Notes under the pieces: model-generated
The model's database searches: none
The model's input: the letters and a program-made list of their open reading frames with translations, nothing else
Told to the model about the DNA's origin: nothing
Made by a program: the position numbers and the translations under genes
Shown: in pieces, positions 1 through 7,814 of the stretch
Layout: each line of letters starts with the position of its first letter
Numbering within the stretch: the first letter of the stretch is position 1
From: Oceanicaulis sp. BBD 1991-10
GTDB taxonomy: Bacteria > Pseudomonadota > Alphaproteobacteria > Caulobacterales > Maricaulaceae
Assembly: GCA_001657295.1 (NCBI GenBank)
Contig: LYSW01000022.1
Location: 1-40,310 of the forward strand
DNA: 40,310 nucleotides
Direction of reading: 5' to 3'

Positions 1-63
1 TATCTTCGCCGGGACGCGACCCGTGCCGGCTGGAAACGGGCGAGCCGGGGAGGGCGCGCTGCG

Positions 64-975
64 ATGAGCCTGCCGATTTCACTTCAAGACTGGCGGGCCG
101 CCGGCGACGGCTTCTCCTATCGCGGTCACCAGATTTTCGTGCGCACCGGCGGCGATTGGACCGCCGCCGCGCGGCCTGTCCTGGTGCTCATCCACGGCTT
201 TCCCACCGCCAGCTGGGACTGGGCGCATCAATGGGACGCGTTATGCGGCCGCTATCGGGTCGCGGCGCTGGACATGATCGGCTTCGGGTTCTCCGACAAG
301 CCGCGCGACTACGCCTACTCCATCCTGGATCAAGCCGACCTCTTCGAAGCCTGGCTGGCCAGGCTGGGCGTGACGCAGGCCCACATTCTCGCCCATGATT
401 ACGGCGATACGGTCGCCCAGGAATTGCTGGCCCGGCATATCGAGCGCGAGGCGGACGGGTCAAAGGGCCTGCGCCTGAACTCCGTTTGCTTTCTAAATGG
501 CGGCCTGTTTCCGGAACAGCATCGCGCGACGTTCACGCAACGGCTTCTGCATTCGCCCGTCGGCGCGCTGGTGTCTTCGATGATGAGCCGATCGCGCTTC
601 GAAAAGGGGCTGAGCGAGGTCTTCGGCCCGAACACCCAGCCCTCCAAGGAGGCGGTGGACGGCTTCTGGACGCTTGCGACGGCCAAGGGCGGCATGCCCG
701 CCATCGGGCACAAGCTGATCCGCTATATCGCCGAGCGCCGCGCCCATCGCGATCGCTGGGTCGGCGCGCTGATCAACAGTCCGGTCCCGCTGCGCGTCAT
801 CGATGGCGCGCTCGACCCGGTCTCCGGCGCCCATATGGTCGCGCATTACCGGTCGCTCGTGCCCGATCCGGACACCGTGCTGCTCGAGCATGTCGGCCAT
901 TGGCCCCAGCTGGAGGCGCCGCGCGAAGTGCTCGACGCTTTCCTGGCGTTTCAGGCCAAGATTGAACGGGCCTGA
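64..975 (+). CDS. MEST-like alpha/beta hydrolase
   Basis: 303-residue alpha/beta-hydrolase-fold enzyme resembling vertebrate MEST/PEG1 and the haloalkane dehalogenase/epoxide hydrolase group. Visible are the oxyanion motif HGFP (44-47), an Asp nucleophile elbow HDYGD with D112, the acid D251 in GALDP, and the catalytic H279 in GHWPQLE. The segments SLNGGLFPE-like (about 142-151), RWVGAL (231-236) and HWPQLEAP match my memory of MEST, so the assignment is better than generic. An Asp nucleophile implies a covalent ester intermediate; the substrate (epoxide, haloalkane or acyl ester) cannot be told. No signal peptide is seen, so it is probably cytoplasmic. The ATG is preceded by GGGGAGGG at 47-54. 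A diverged copy of its last 15 codons lies at 3491-3538. Confidence 0.9.
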   Translation: MSLPISLQDWRAAGDGFSYRGHQIFVRTGGDWTAAARPVLVLIHGFPTASWDWAHQWDALCGRYRVAALDMIGFGFSDKPRDYAYSILDQADLFEAWLARLGVTQAHILAHDYGDTVAQELLARHIEREADGSKGLRLNSVCFLNGGLFPEQHRATFTQRLLHSPVGALVSSMMSRSRFEKGLSEVFGPNTQPSKEAVDGFWTLATAKGGMPAIGHKLIRYIAERRAHRDRWVGALINSPVPLRVIDGALDPVSGAHMVAHYRSLVPDPDTVLLEHVGHWPQLEAPREVLDAFLAFQAKIERA

Positions 976-1030
976 AGGCTTGGCTCAATGCGGGCTCGGC
1001 TTTGATGTCGACGCCGACACCAGGGCCCCT

Positions 1031-1879
1031 TCAGCTTATGGCGCGGGCCTTCTCGACAAGGTCCGCGACCAGGGGACGGCGGTCTAGACGTCTCCAGGCC
1101 ACCGCCGTCTGGAGACTCAAGCCGGTGGGCTCGCCGCGAGAGCGGGCGCGCGCCTTTTCGAAGGGGGAGGGATAGTCCTCTGTCGCGACGACCGGGCCGA
1201 AACCCGCACGGTTAAGCACCAGCGCGCCGAGCATGGTGTCGGCCTCCACATCGGGGGCGTCGCCGTCCCAGTCGCCCCGGCGGCTGAGATTTCCCATGAG
1301 CACCGGGGCTTCAGTCCTGGGGTATCGAATAAGCGGCCGGCGCACGGCCTCGGGATTATCGGTCACGGCGCCATGGCGGACGAGAGGGACTTCCTTCAGC
1401 AAGGCGTCTGACAGGCCCGGCGCGTGAAGGGGAGGGTGAAGAAAGGCCGCGTCGATTTCAGAGCGTTCAAGCATGCGCTCGAGTCTTAAGGTATTGCCCT
1501 CGAAAATCCGCAGCCGGACCCTGGGATGCGCCCGGCGAAACGCATCAAGCGCCGGAACCATCACCTGATAGGCGGAGACTTGCGTCATGCCTATGCGCAA
1601 TGTCTGACCGAAGCCGGCCTGGGCGGCGCGGGCCGCGTTTTCGGTCTCGCGAGCCGCATCAATGATGCGCGCCGCGCCTTCCACAAAGCGTTCGCCCGCG
1701 GGCGTCATCCGCACCCCGCTGCGGTCACGGTCGAACAAGCGCAGATCCAGCGCATCCTCAATCCTTCGCAGGCGGGCGGAAAGGGACGGCTGCGTGCAGC
1801 CCAAGCGGCGAGCGGCGCGCCCGAAGTGAGCTTCGTCTGCGATCACGATAACCGCCTGATAGTCCCCAAGTGCGAACAT
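1031..1879 (-). CDS. LysR-type transcriptional regulator
   Basis: 282-residue LysR-type regulator. The N-terminal winged helix-turn-helix (about residues 1-65) has the typical pattern HFGRAARRLGCTQPSLSARL and then RLFDRDRSGVRMTPAG. A linker helix and a periplasmic-binding-protein-like effector domain follow (about 90-280). The frame stays open for 40 codons upstream, but the ATG at 1879 starts exactly where LysR proteins start and has GGAGG (plus-strand CCTCC, 1886-1890) upstream, so I chose it. It is divergent from the secreted beta-propeller gene at 2038. The shared intergenic region carries a perfect inverted repeat, so control of both genes from there is likely. The effector is unknown. 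Confidence 0.93.
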   Translation of the reverse strand: MFALGDYQAVIVIADEAHFGRAARRLGCTQPSLSARLRRIEDALDLRLFDRDRSGVRMTPAGERFVEGAARIIDAARETENAARAAQAGFGQTLRIGMTQVSAYQVMVPALDAFRRAHPRVRLRIFEGNTLRLERMLERSEIDAAFLHPPLHAPGLSDALLKEVPLVRHGAVTDNPEAVRRPLIRYPRTEAPVLMGNLSRRGDWDGDAPDVEADTMLGALVLNRAGFGPVVATEDYPSPFEKARARSRGEPTGLSLQTAVAWRRLDRRPLVADLVEKARAIS

Positions 1880-1934
1880 GCCGCGCCTCCGTTCCAAGCG
1901 CCATAAGATAGGACAAAGGGCGGCGAGATGCCGT

Positions 1935-1958
1935 TTTGATATTGAATCGCCTATCAAA
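1935..1958. promoter_or_regulatory. Candidate LysR operator in divergent promoter
   Basis: A perfect 7-bp inverted repeat, TTTGATA (1935-1941) and TATCAAA (1952-1958), is separated by 10 bases. It sits between the LysR gene (start 1879) and the propeller gene (start 2038). Dyads of this kind in a divergent promoter are where LysR-type regulators usually bind (T-N11-A sites). The assignment rests on symmetry and position only. Confidence 0.5.
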
Positions 1959-2037
1959 CTTATCGCGCGGCGGCATCGAAGTCTGAGCGCGGCGACCAAC
2001 CTACAAGGCGCGCATCACCGGTCCGGAGACTTGATCC

Positions 2038-3396
2038 ATGCACGCCGCTCGCCTCGCCTCGCCGCTCTCGGCAATCGCCCTGTTTCTGTTTCCCATCGCC
2101 GCGTGGGCGCAAGCTGAGGGCTCTCGAGACGCCCGGGGCGAGCTCGACTTCCAGGGCCGCTTTCTCATCTCTGTTCAGGACGCCGATATGGTGTCTTCGG
2201 CCTATGTCGATGGATGGTTGGGCCCCCGCGAAGGTCGAGACACCTTCGCCCTGATTTCGCTAGAGGGCGATCCTCGCGACTGGACCGCTGTCGAAATCTT
2301 CGCTTCGAACTCAGTGGCGGGCCCGCCGAACGCCGTGGAAATAAGCCCAGACGGCCGTTTCGCCTACGTCGTTGAAACTTTCACGCCACGCCCCGACAAC
2401 GACGACCCACATCGCTTTGGGGACTTGAGCATAGGCGGCGCCCTGACCGTCATAACGCTTGAAAACCCCGCTGCGCCTGAGGTCGTGCAAACACTCAGGG
2501 TCGGTGATCGGCCGCTCGTGGCCAGCATCAATGCGGCCGGGACGATCCTGGCGGTCAGCTATTCGATCGCCGGCGGATCTGGCGCTGAAACGCCCGTTCA
2601 GCTCTTTAGAATCGGGCAGGACGGTTCGCTGAGCGACCCGGTGTCGCCCGCAATCGCCGGATACCCTCTGGGCGAAGACAACATCATGGATATCGACTGG
2701 CACCCGGACGAGGACGTCATCGTCTGGATCAACCAGTTCAGCAATACGATGCAATTCGCGAGGGTCACCGAAGATCTGGCGGTCGAGCCCTTCGGCAATG
2801 TCGTCGATATTGAGCGCGCGCCCTACCGGGTCCTATTCACGCCTGATGGCGGCCACGCCGTCGCCAACGCGCTTTATTGGGGCCCTGACATCGCCGGCAC
2901 TTGGACTGAAGCGCCCCGGGGCTCCGTCCTGACGGTCCGAATGAACGCCGAGACCGGCGATGACGGCGGCGTGCGGCACGCCTTTGTCGACCGCGTGCTC
3001 ACCGGCGTCTCGCCGGAGGGGCTGGCGGTCTCTCCCGACGGCCGCTGGGTCGCGACGACCAATCTCGAGCGCAGCTATCTGCCTTACGATGATGAGCGGA
3101 TCACCTGGTTCAGCTCGGTGACGCTGGCCGCGCTGGATCAGGAGACCGGCGATCTAACGGAGATCGGCACCTTCAACTATGACGGAATCCTTCCCGAAGC
3201 CGCAGTGTTTGACAACTCGAGCACTTACCTGGCGGTCGCGAACTTTGATCACTTCGATGATCGTATTGCGGGGTCTTCAATCGACTTCTGGCGAATCCAG
3301 ACCGACCCGCTCGACCGCGGCAACACGCAGCTTGTGAAGACGCGGCACGGCGTGCCGGTCGCCCGCGGCGCACATTCCATGGCGATCGCACGCTGA
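2038..3396 (+). CDS. Secreted beta-propeller protein (YVTN/lactonase-like)
   Basis: 452-residue exported protein. Residues 1-25 form a signal peptide with a hydrophobic core and an AWAQA cleavage region. The rest shows repeated blade signatures: SPDGRFAYVVE, SYSIAGGSGAE, FTPDGGHAVAN and SPDGRWVATTN. These are typical of seven-bladed YVTN/6-phosphogluconolactonase-like propellers. No catalytic centre can be assigned, so it may be an enzyme (lactonase) or a periplasmic binding or scaffold protein. GGAG at 2025-2028 supports the ATG. It is transcribed away from the LysR gene, which makes it the likely regulated target. Confidence 0.8.
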   Translation: MHAARLASPLSAIALFLFPIAAWAQAEGSRDARGELDFQGRFLISVQDADMVSSAYVDGWLGPREGRDTFALISLEGDPRDWTAVEIFASNSVAGPPNAVEISPDGRFAYVVETFTPRPDNDDPHRFGDLSIGGALTVITLENPAAPEVVQTLRVGDRPLVASINAAGTILAVSYSIAGGSGAETPVQLFRIGQDGSLSDPVSPAIAGYPLGEDNIMDIDWHPDEDVIVWINQFSNTMQFARVTEDLAVEPFGNVVDIERAPYRVLFTPDGGHAVANALYWGPDIAGTWTEAPRGSVLTVRMNAETGDDGGVRHAFVDRVLTGVSPEGLAVSPDGRWVATTNLERSYLPYDDERITWFSSVTLAALDQETGDLTEIGTFNYDGILPEAAVFDNSSTYLAVANFDHFDDRIAGSSIDFWRIQTDPLDRGNTQLVKTRHGVPVARGAHSMAIAR

Positions 3397-3490
3397 TAAT
3401 CGGCGGCGAACGCGGCGCCGGCGGCGATCATCCCTATGCCCAACCGGCAAAGCCGAGCGAGATTCGGCCTGTTCAAGCGCCGGCATGGGA

Positions 3491-3538
3491 GCGCTTGACG
3501 CTTTCCTCGATTTCCAGTCCCGTATCGCGAAGGCCTGA
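3491..3538 (+). pseudogene. 3' remnant of a MEST-like hydrolase gene
   Basis: In one frame these 48 bases read ALDAFLDFQSRIAKA and then TGA. This matches the last 15 residues of the hydrolase at 64-975 (VLDAFLAFQAKIERA, nine identical). At DNA level 33 of 48 bases agree, including both stop codons. The similarity does not continue upstream, so only the tail of a second, diverged copy remains. It ends 53 bases before the amidohydrolase start. It suggests that a hydrolase gene once lay directly upstream of the amidohydrolase and was removed or displaced when the LysR/propeller pair arrived. Confidence 0.6.
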
Positions 3539-3591
3539 CGGGAGATCAGGGCCGGGACGGCGACGACGCCGTGTGCGGGGAGGGCGAGGTG

Positions 3592-5499
3592 ATGGCGAAG
3601 GCCTTTGACTATGTGATCGCCGGCGGACTGGTGTTTGACGGCCTGGGCTCGACGCCCGTGCGCGAGGACGTTGCGGTCAAGGACGGCCGGATCGTTCAGC
3701 GTGCGCCGTCAGTGGACAAAGCCGAAGCGGAAACCGTGATCGACGCCGAGGGCCGGTGGGTGATGCCGGGCCTTCTGGACATCCACACCCATCTGGATCT
3801 GGAGGTGGAGTTCGACCCCGCGCTCAAAGAAGCCGTGCGCCACGGCACCACCACGGTGCTGATGTCGAATTGCTCGCTGGGACTGGCCTACGGCGCCCAG
3901 CGCCGTAATGGCGAAGACCCGCTGGTGGACTGCTTCGCGCGCGTGGAGAACATGCCCAAGCCGGTGCTGCGCAAGATCGCGGAAAAGGCCGCCTGGACGA
4001 CGTCCGCGGGCTATTATGCCCATCTCGACGAGCTGCCGCTGGGCTGCAACGTCATCCCGATGATCCCGCATTCCATGCTGCGCACCGAGGTGATGGGGCT
4101 GAATGGAGCGGTCAGCCGAGCCGCTACGGAAGACGACCTCTCACAGATGGAAGAGCTTCTGGAGACCGCCATGGCGGAAGGCTATGCGGGATTTTCAACC
4201 GACGCCCTGCCCTTCCACTTTCTGTCCGAGGACCCGAACCGCCGGGTGAAGATTCCCTCCCAGTTCGGTCAGTATGGCGAGCTGAAGCGGTTGACCGGCG
4301 TCTTGCGAAAGCATGGCCGGATCTGGCAGGCGACGCCGCCCAAGGACTCCCCGCTGGCGGTGATCCGCAACTTCCTGCTCACTTCCGGCCGGCTTTACGG
4401 CAAGCCGCTGAAGATCACGGCGGTGGCGGCGCTCGACGTCGCGGCGAATACGTCGATCCGGCGGCTGGCGCTGACGCTGACCAAGGTGTTCAATTCTTCG
4501 CTGCTCAACGGAAAATTCCGGCTCCAGGCCCTCGCGGCGCCGTTCAAGGTGTATTGGGACGGCCCGATCAATCCGCTGGCTGAAGAGATTCCGGCCCTGC
4601 GCGAGCTCAACGAGCTCGACCTGGAAGACAAGGCCGGCCGCCGCGCCCTGCTGGACGATCCGGCCTTCATCAGACGCTTCACCAAGATGTGGATGACCGG
4701 CAAGACCGGCTTCGGGCTGTCGCGGCTGAAGCGGATCATGAAGGCTGAGACGCTGGCCTTCGACCGTGATTTTGATGAGATGGTGTTTTATTCCGGCGGG
4801 CCGGACATCTGGACCGGGGAAAGCTTCTCCCAGGTGCTCGGCCGCTTCCAGGCCTGGCGCGAGGACGCCTCGCTGGCCCGCACCGAGGATGAAGCCGCCG
4901 CCTTCGCCGCGATGCCGGAAGCGGCCGCGGACGAGGCCGGCTTCATGCTCCATCTCTTCCGCGAATATGATCTGGGTCTTCGCTGGTGGACCATCTCGGC
5001 CAATCGCGATCCGGAGATCGTGCGCGACTTGCTGAACCATCCCAAAATACTGCCCGGCTTTAATGATAGCGGGGCGCATATCACCAATATGGCCTTTTAT
5101 GACGGCAATCTGCGCTGCCTGCAGATCGCGCAGGGCGAAGGGCCGGAGCGCGTGGCGAGCCAGATCAAACGTCTGACGTCCGAGCCGGCCGATTTCATCG
5201 GCGTGGACGCCGGGCGTCTGGAGACCGGCGCGCGCGCCGATCTGATCGTCATCGATCCCGACGCGCTCGCCGGCTATGATTCCGACGCCAATTCCCGCTT
5301 CATCTGGCGCGACGATTACGAGCACGAACAGATGGTCAACCGCTCCGACGGCGTGGTCAGCGCCGTGATCGTCGGGGGCGGCCTGGTCTGGGACGGCCAG
5401 CGCTTCACCGAGGCCGCCGGCCGCTCGCGGCTGGGCCGGGCGCTGCGCCATAAAAGCTGGGCGCCCTCGTCCGACGACGCCGCCATCGCGGCGGAATAA
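3592..5499 (+). CDS. Amidohydrolase, N-acyl-D-amino-acid deacylase type
   Basis: 635-residue metal-dependent amidohydrolase of the D-aminoacylase/dihydroorotase-like group (amidohydrolase family 3). The N-terminal beta sandwich is followed by the metal motif LLDIHTHLD (H65, H67), the TIM-barrel segment EGYAGFSTDAL (about 194-204), and the late barrel motif GFNDSGAHITNMAFYD (about 504-519). It ends with the returning sandwich GARADLIVIDPDAL. Family members remove acyl groups from D-amino acids, but many relatives have other substrates. I chose the ATG at 3592 over a GTG at 3571 because a GGGGAGGG-type ribosome site lies just upstream. The stop is 23 bases before the acylase ATG, so the two genes probably form an operon. 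Confidence 0.87.
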   Translation: MAKAFDYVIAGGLVFDGLGSTPVREDVAVKDGRIVQRAPSVDKAEAETVIDAEGRWVMPGLLDIHTHLDLEVEFDPALKEAVRHGTTTVLMSNCSLGLAYGAQRRNGEDPLVDCFARVENMPKPVLRKIAEKAAWTTSAGYYAHLDELPLGCNVIPMIPHSMLRTEVMGLNGAVSRAATEDDLSQMEELLETAMAEGYAGFSTDALPFHFLSEDPNRRVKIPSQFGQYGELKRLTGVLRKHGRIWQATPPKDSPLAVIRNFLLTSGRLYGKPLKITAVAALDVAANTSIRRLALTLTKVFNSSLLNGKFRLQALAAPFKVYWDGPINPLAEEIPALRELNELDLEDKAGRRALLDDPAFIRRFTKMWMTGKTGFGLSRLKRIMKAETLAFDRDFDEMVFYSGGPDIWTGESFSQVLGRFQAWREDASLARTEDEAAAFAAMPEAAADEAGFMLHLFREYDLGLRWWTISANRDPEIVRDLLNHPKILPGFNDSGAHITNMAFYDGNLRCLQIAQGEGPERVASQIKRLTSEPADFIGVDAGRLETGARADLIVIDPDALAGYDSDANSRFIWRDDYEHEQMVNRSDGVVSAVIVGGGLVWDGQRFTEAAGRSRLGRALRHKSWAPSSDDAAIAAE

Positions 5500-5522
5500 G
5501 CCGCAAGCTGCAGGAGACCGCC

Positions 5523-7676
5523 ATGGGGCGCCCGATCTGGATCGCCGCCGGCCTCGGCGCGCTCGCGCTTGTCGTCGCCGGTTTATTCGCCGCGGGTCTG
5601 CGTCTGGCGCCGCTGCACGGGCGCAGCTTTGATCCCGGCGCGGCGATCGCGGCCGCGGCCGCCTATGATGTGGAGATCACGCGCGACGCCTATGGCGTGC
5701 CCCGTGTGATCGGGCGCAGCGACGCCGACGCCGCCTTCGGCATCGCCTGGGCCCATTCGGAGGATGATTTCGCCACCATTCAGCAATCCCTGCGCGCGGC
5801 GTTGGGCCCGGAAATGCTGGCGAAGGACGAAAGCGAGGCGCGCACCGCCTATCTCGTCCAGCTCCTGCGCATCCGGGAGGATGTCGAGGCGCGGTTTGAC
5901 AGCGATCTGTCGCCCGAAGTGCGCGCAGTGCTGACCGGCTATGCCGACGGCCTGAATTTCTTTGCCGCACATCACCTTCAGGACGCTGAGCCGGACCTCT
6001 TCCCGGTGACCGCGCAGGATGTCGCGACGCTGTCCGGCTTTTTCTCGCCGCTCTTTTATGGATTGGGAGAGACGCTGGCCGGGCTGGCCGCGCCGGAGGC
6101 GGCGCAGGATCCCGCGCGGGGCCAGGAATTGCAGGTCATGCTGCAGCACGGACCGGCGACCGCGCTGGGCTCCAACGCCTTCGCCGTGGCGCCCGGCAAG
6201 TCCGATGACGGCCATACCCGCGTGATCATCAATTCCCATCAGCCGGTGGACGGGGCGCTGGCCTGGTATGAGGGACATCTGATCAGCGATGAAGGCCTTA
6301 ACATCGCCGGCGGCCTGTTCCCGGGCGCCCCGGCGGTGCATCTGGGGGTCAATCCCGGCCTGGCCCAGGCCGCGACGGTGAACTATCCCGATCTGATCGA
6401 TGTGTATGCGCTGGTGCGTGACGGCGCGGGCTATGTGCTCGACGGCGAGACGCGCGCCTTTGACAGCCGCGCCGCGTCCATGACGGTGCGCCTGTTCGGG
6501 CCTTTCGCCTGGCGTGTGAGCATGCCGGCGGATTGGAGCGCCCACGGCCCTGTGCTGCACACCGATCGCGGCAGCTTCGCCATCCGCTACGCCACGCTGG
6601 GCGATATCCGATTCATCGAACAGGCCTATCGCATGATGCGCGCGCGCACGGTGGATCAGTTTGAAGCCGCCCTGGCGCTTAACGCCATGGGCAACACCAA
6701 TCGGGTGGTCGGTGATTCAAGCGGACGCATCGCGCGCTATTATCTCGCCCATATGCCGTCCCGGAACCCGCGGGCCGAAGTGGATTGGAGCGGCGTCTTG
6801 CCGGGAGACCGCGCCGATCTGATCTGGTCGGGTTTTGAAGACTTCTCCGGCCTGCCGCACATGATCGACCCGGAGGCGGGCTATGTGCTGGACGCCAATC
6901 ACTCGCCCTTTCAGGTCACGCTCACCGATGAAGATCCGGACCAGGACAGCGTGCCGGATTGGTATGGCGTTGAGACCCATATGACCAATCGGGGCTTGCG
7001 GGCCACCCGGCTCATGGCGGATCTGGAGACCGTCAGCCGCGTCGACCTGCTGGCGGTCAAATATGACACGGCGTTCGCCACGGACAGCTATGCCGGACGG
7101 GTCCAGGCGCGCATCGCCGCGATGGACTGGAGCGGCGAGGCGGCGGAGGCCGCCGCACTGATCGGGAGCTGGGACCGTCACACCGATCTGGACAACGGCG
7201 CGGCCGCCCTCAGCATCATGGCGATGCTTCAATTTTTCAACGCCACCCCGGAATTCGATCAGCTCGGCGATGATCAGATCCGGGAGGCGGTGGCGGAGGC
7301 GAGCCGCCTTTTGATGGCGCATCACGATCGGCTCGATCCGCCCTGGCGCGACGTCAACTTCCTGCGCCGCGGGGCGCTGAGCGTCGCCCTGGCCGGCGCG
7401 CCGGACACGCTGCGGGCGGTCAATTCGATGATTGATGAAGAAACCGGCACCCTGACCATGCTCTCCGGAGACGGTCTGCACATGCTGGCGCAATGGCCTC
7501 CGGGCGCGGACCATCCCGAGGTCTATGCGGTTCACCAATTCGGCGCCAGCAGTGATCCCGCGTCGCCCCATTACACCGATCAGATGGATGACTTCGCGGC
7601 CCAGCGCCTGCGTCCCGTGCCGATGCGCGTGGAAGAGGTCAGGGCGGCGGCGGTGCGGACCTATCGGCCGGGCTAG
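5523..7676 (+). CDS. Penicillin acylase family Ntn-hydrolase
   Basis: 717-residue member of the penicillin/acyl-homoserine-lactone acylase family. An N-terminal membrane or signal segment (about 5-25) directs it to the periplasm. The alpha chain includes TRDAYGVPRVIG and the AFGIAWAHSEDDF signature (about 72-83). Autoproteolysis would occur before S217 in ALGSNAFAV, making Ser217 the N-terminal nucleophile of the beta chain. HQPVDGALAWYE and the NYPDLIDVYAL region follow as in the family. It hydrolyses an amide bond of an acylated substrate (beta-lactam side chain, N-acyl homoserine lactone, lipopeptide or N-acyl amino acid); which one cannot be read from sequence. AGGAG at 5512-5516 supports the ATG. 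It is probably cotranscribed with the deacylase upstream. Confidence 0.9.
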   Translation: MGRPIWIAAGLGALALVVAGLFAAGLRLAPLHGRSFDPGAAIAAAAAYDVEITRDAYGVPRVIGRSDADAAFGIAWAHSEDDFATIQQSLRAALGPEMLAKDESEARTAYLVQLLRIREDVEARFDSDLSPEVRAVLTGYADGLNFFAAHHLQDAEPDLFPVTAQDVATLSGFFSPLFYGLGETLAGLAAPEAAQDPARGQELQVMLQHGPATALGSNAFAVAPGKSDDGHTRVIINSHQPVDGALAWYEGHLISDEGLNIAGGLFPGAPAVHLGVNPGLAQAATVNYPDLIDVYALVRDGAGYVLDGETRAFDSRAASMTVRLFGPFAWRVSMPADWSAHGPVLHTDRGSFAIRYATLGDIRFIEQAYRMMRARTVDQFEAALALNAMGNTNRVVGDSSGRIARYYLAHMPSRNPRAEVDWSGVLPGDRADLIWSGFEDFSGLPHMIDPEAGYVLDANHSPFQVTLTDEDPDQDSVPDWYGVETHMTNRGLRATRLMADLETVSRVDLLAVKYDTAFATDSYAGRVQARIAAMDWSGEAAEAAALIGSWDRHTDLDNGAAALSIMAMLQFFNATPEFDQLGDDQIREAVAEASRLLMAHHDRLDPPWRDVNFLRRGALSVALAGAPDTLRAVNSMIDEETGTLTMLSGDGLHMLAQWPPGADHPEVYAVHQFGASSDPASPHYTDQMDDFAAQRLRPVPMRVEEVRAAAVRTYRPG

Positions 7677-7814
7677 GCGCGCGCCGGCCCGGCGATGAAA
7701 GCGCCGGCGCCGGCATGCCGGTCAGATATTTAAGCCGTGCCGGGCTCCAATGAAGGCGGCGCGCCGAACGGCCGGTCTGGCGCAGCGCCTCTGCTCGAGT
7801 CGGCCTTAGACGGT

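Noticed and set aside
4195-5451. Long minus-strand open frame opposite the amidohydrolase
   Set aside because: It is the complement of a well-supported gene and is open because of high GC. No ribosome site or known motif. The same applies to long antisense frames at 5583-6560, 9906-10961, 21990-22991 and 31432-32448.
7677-7814. GCCGGC-rich inverted repeats between acylase and LytTR genes as a terminator
   Set aside because: Several overlapping imperfect dyads, none followed by a T-tract; cannot be distinguished from general GC richness.
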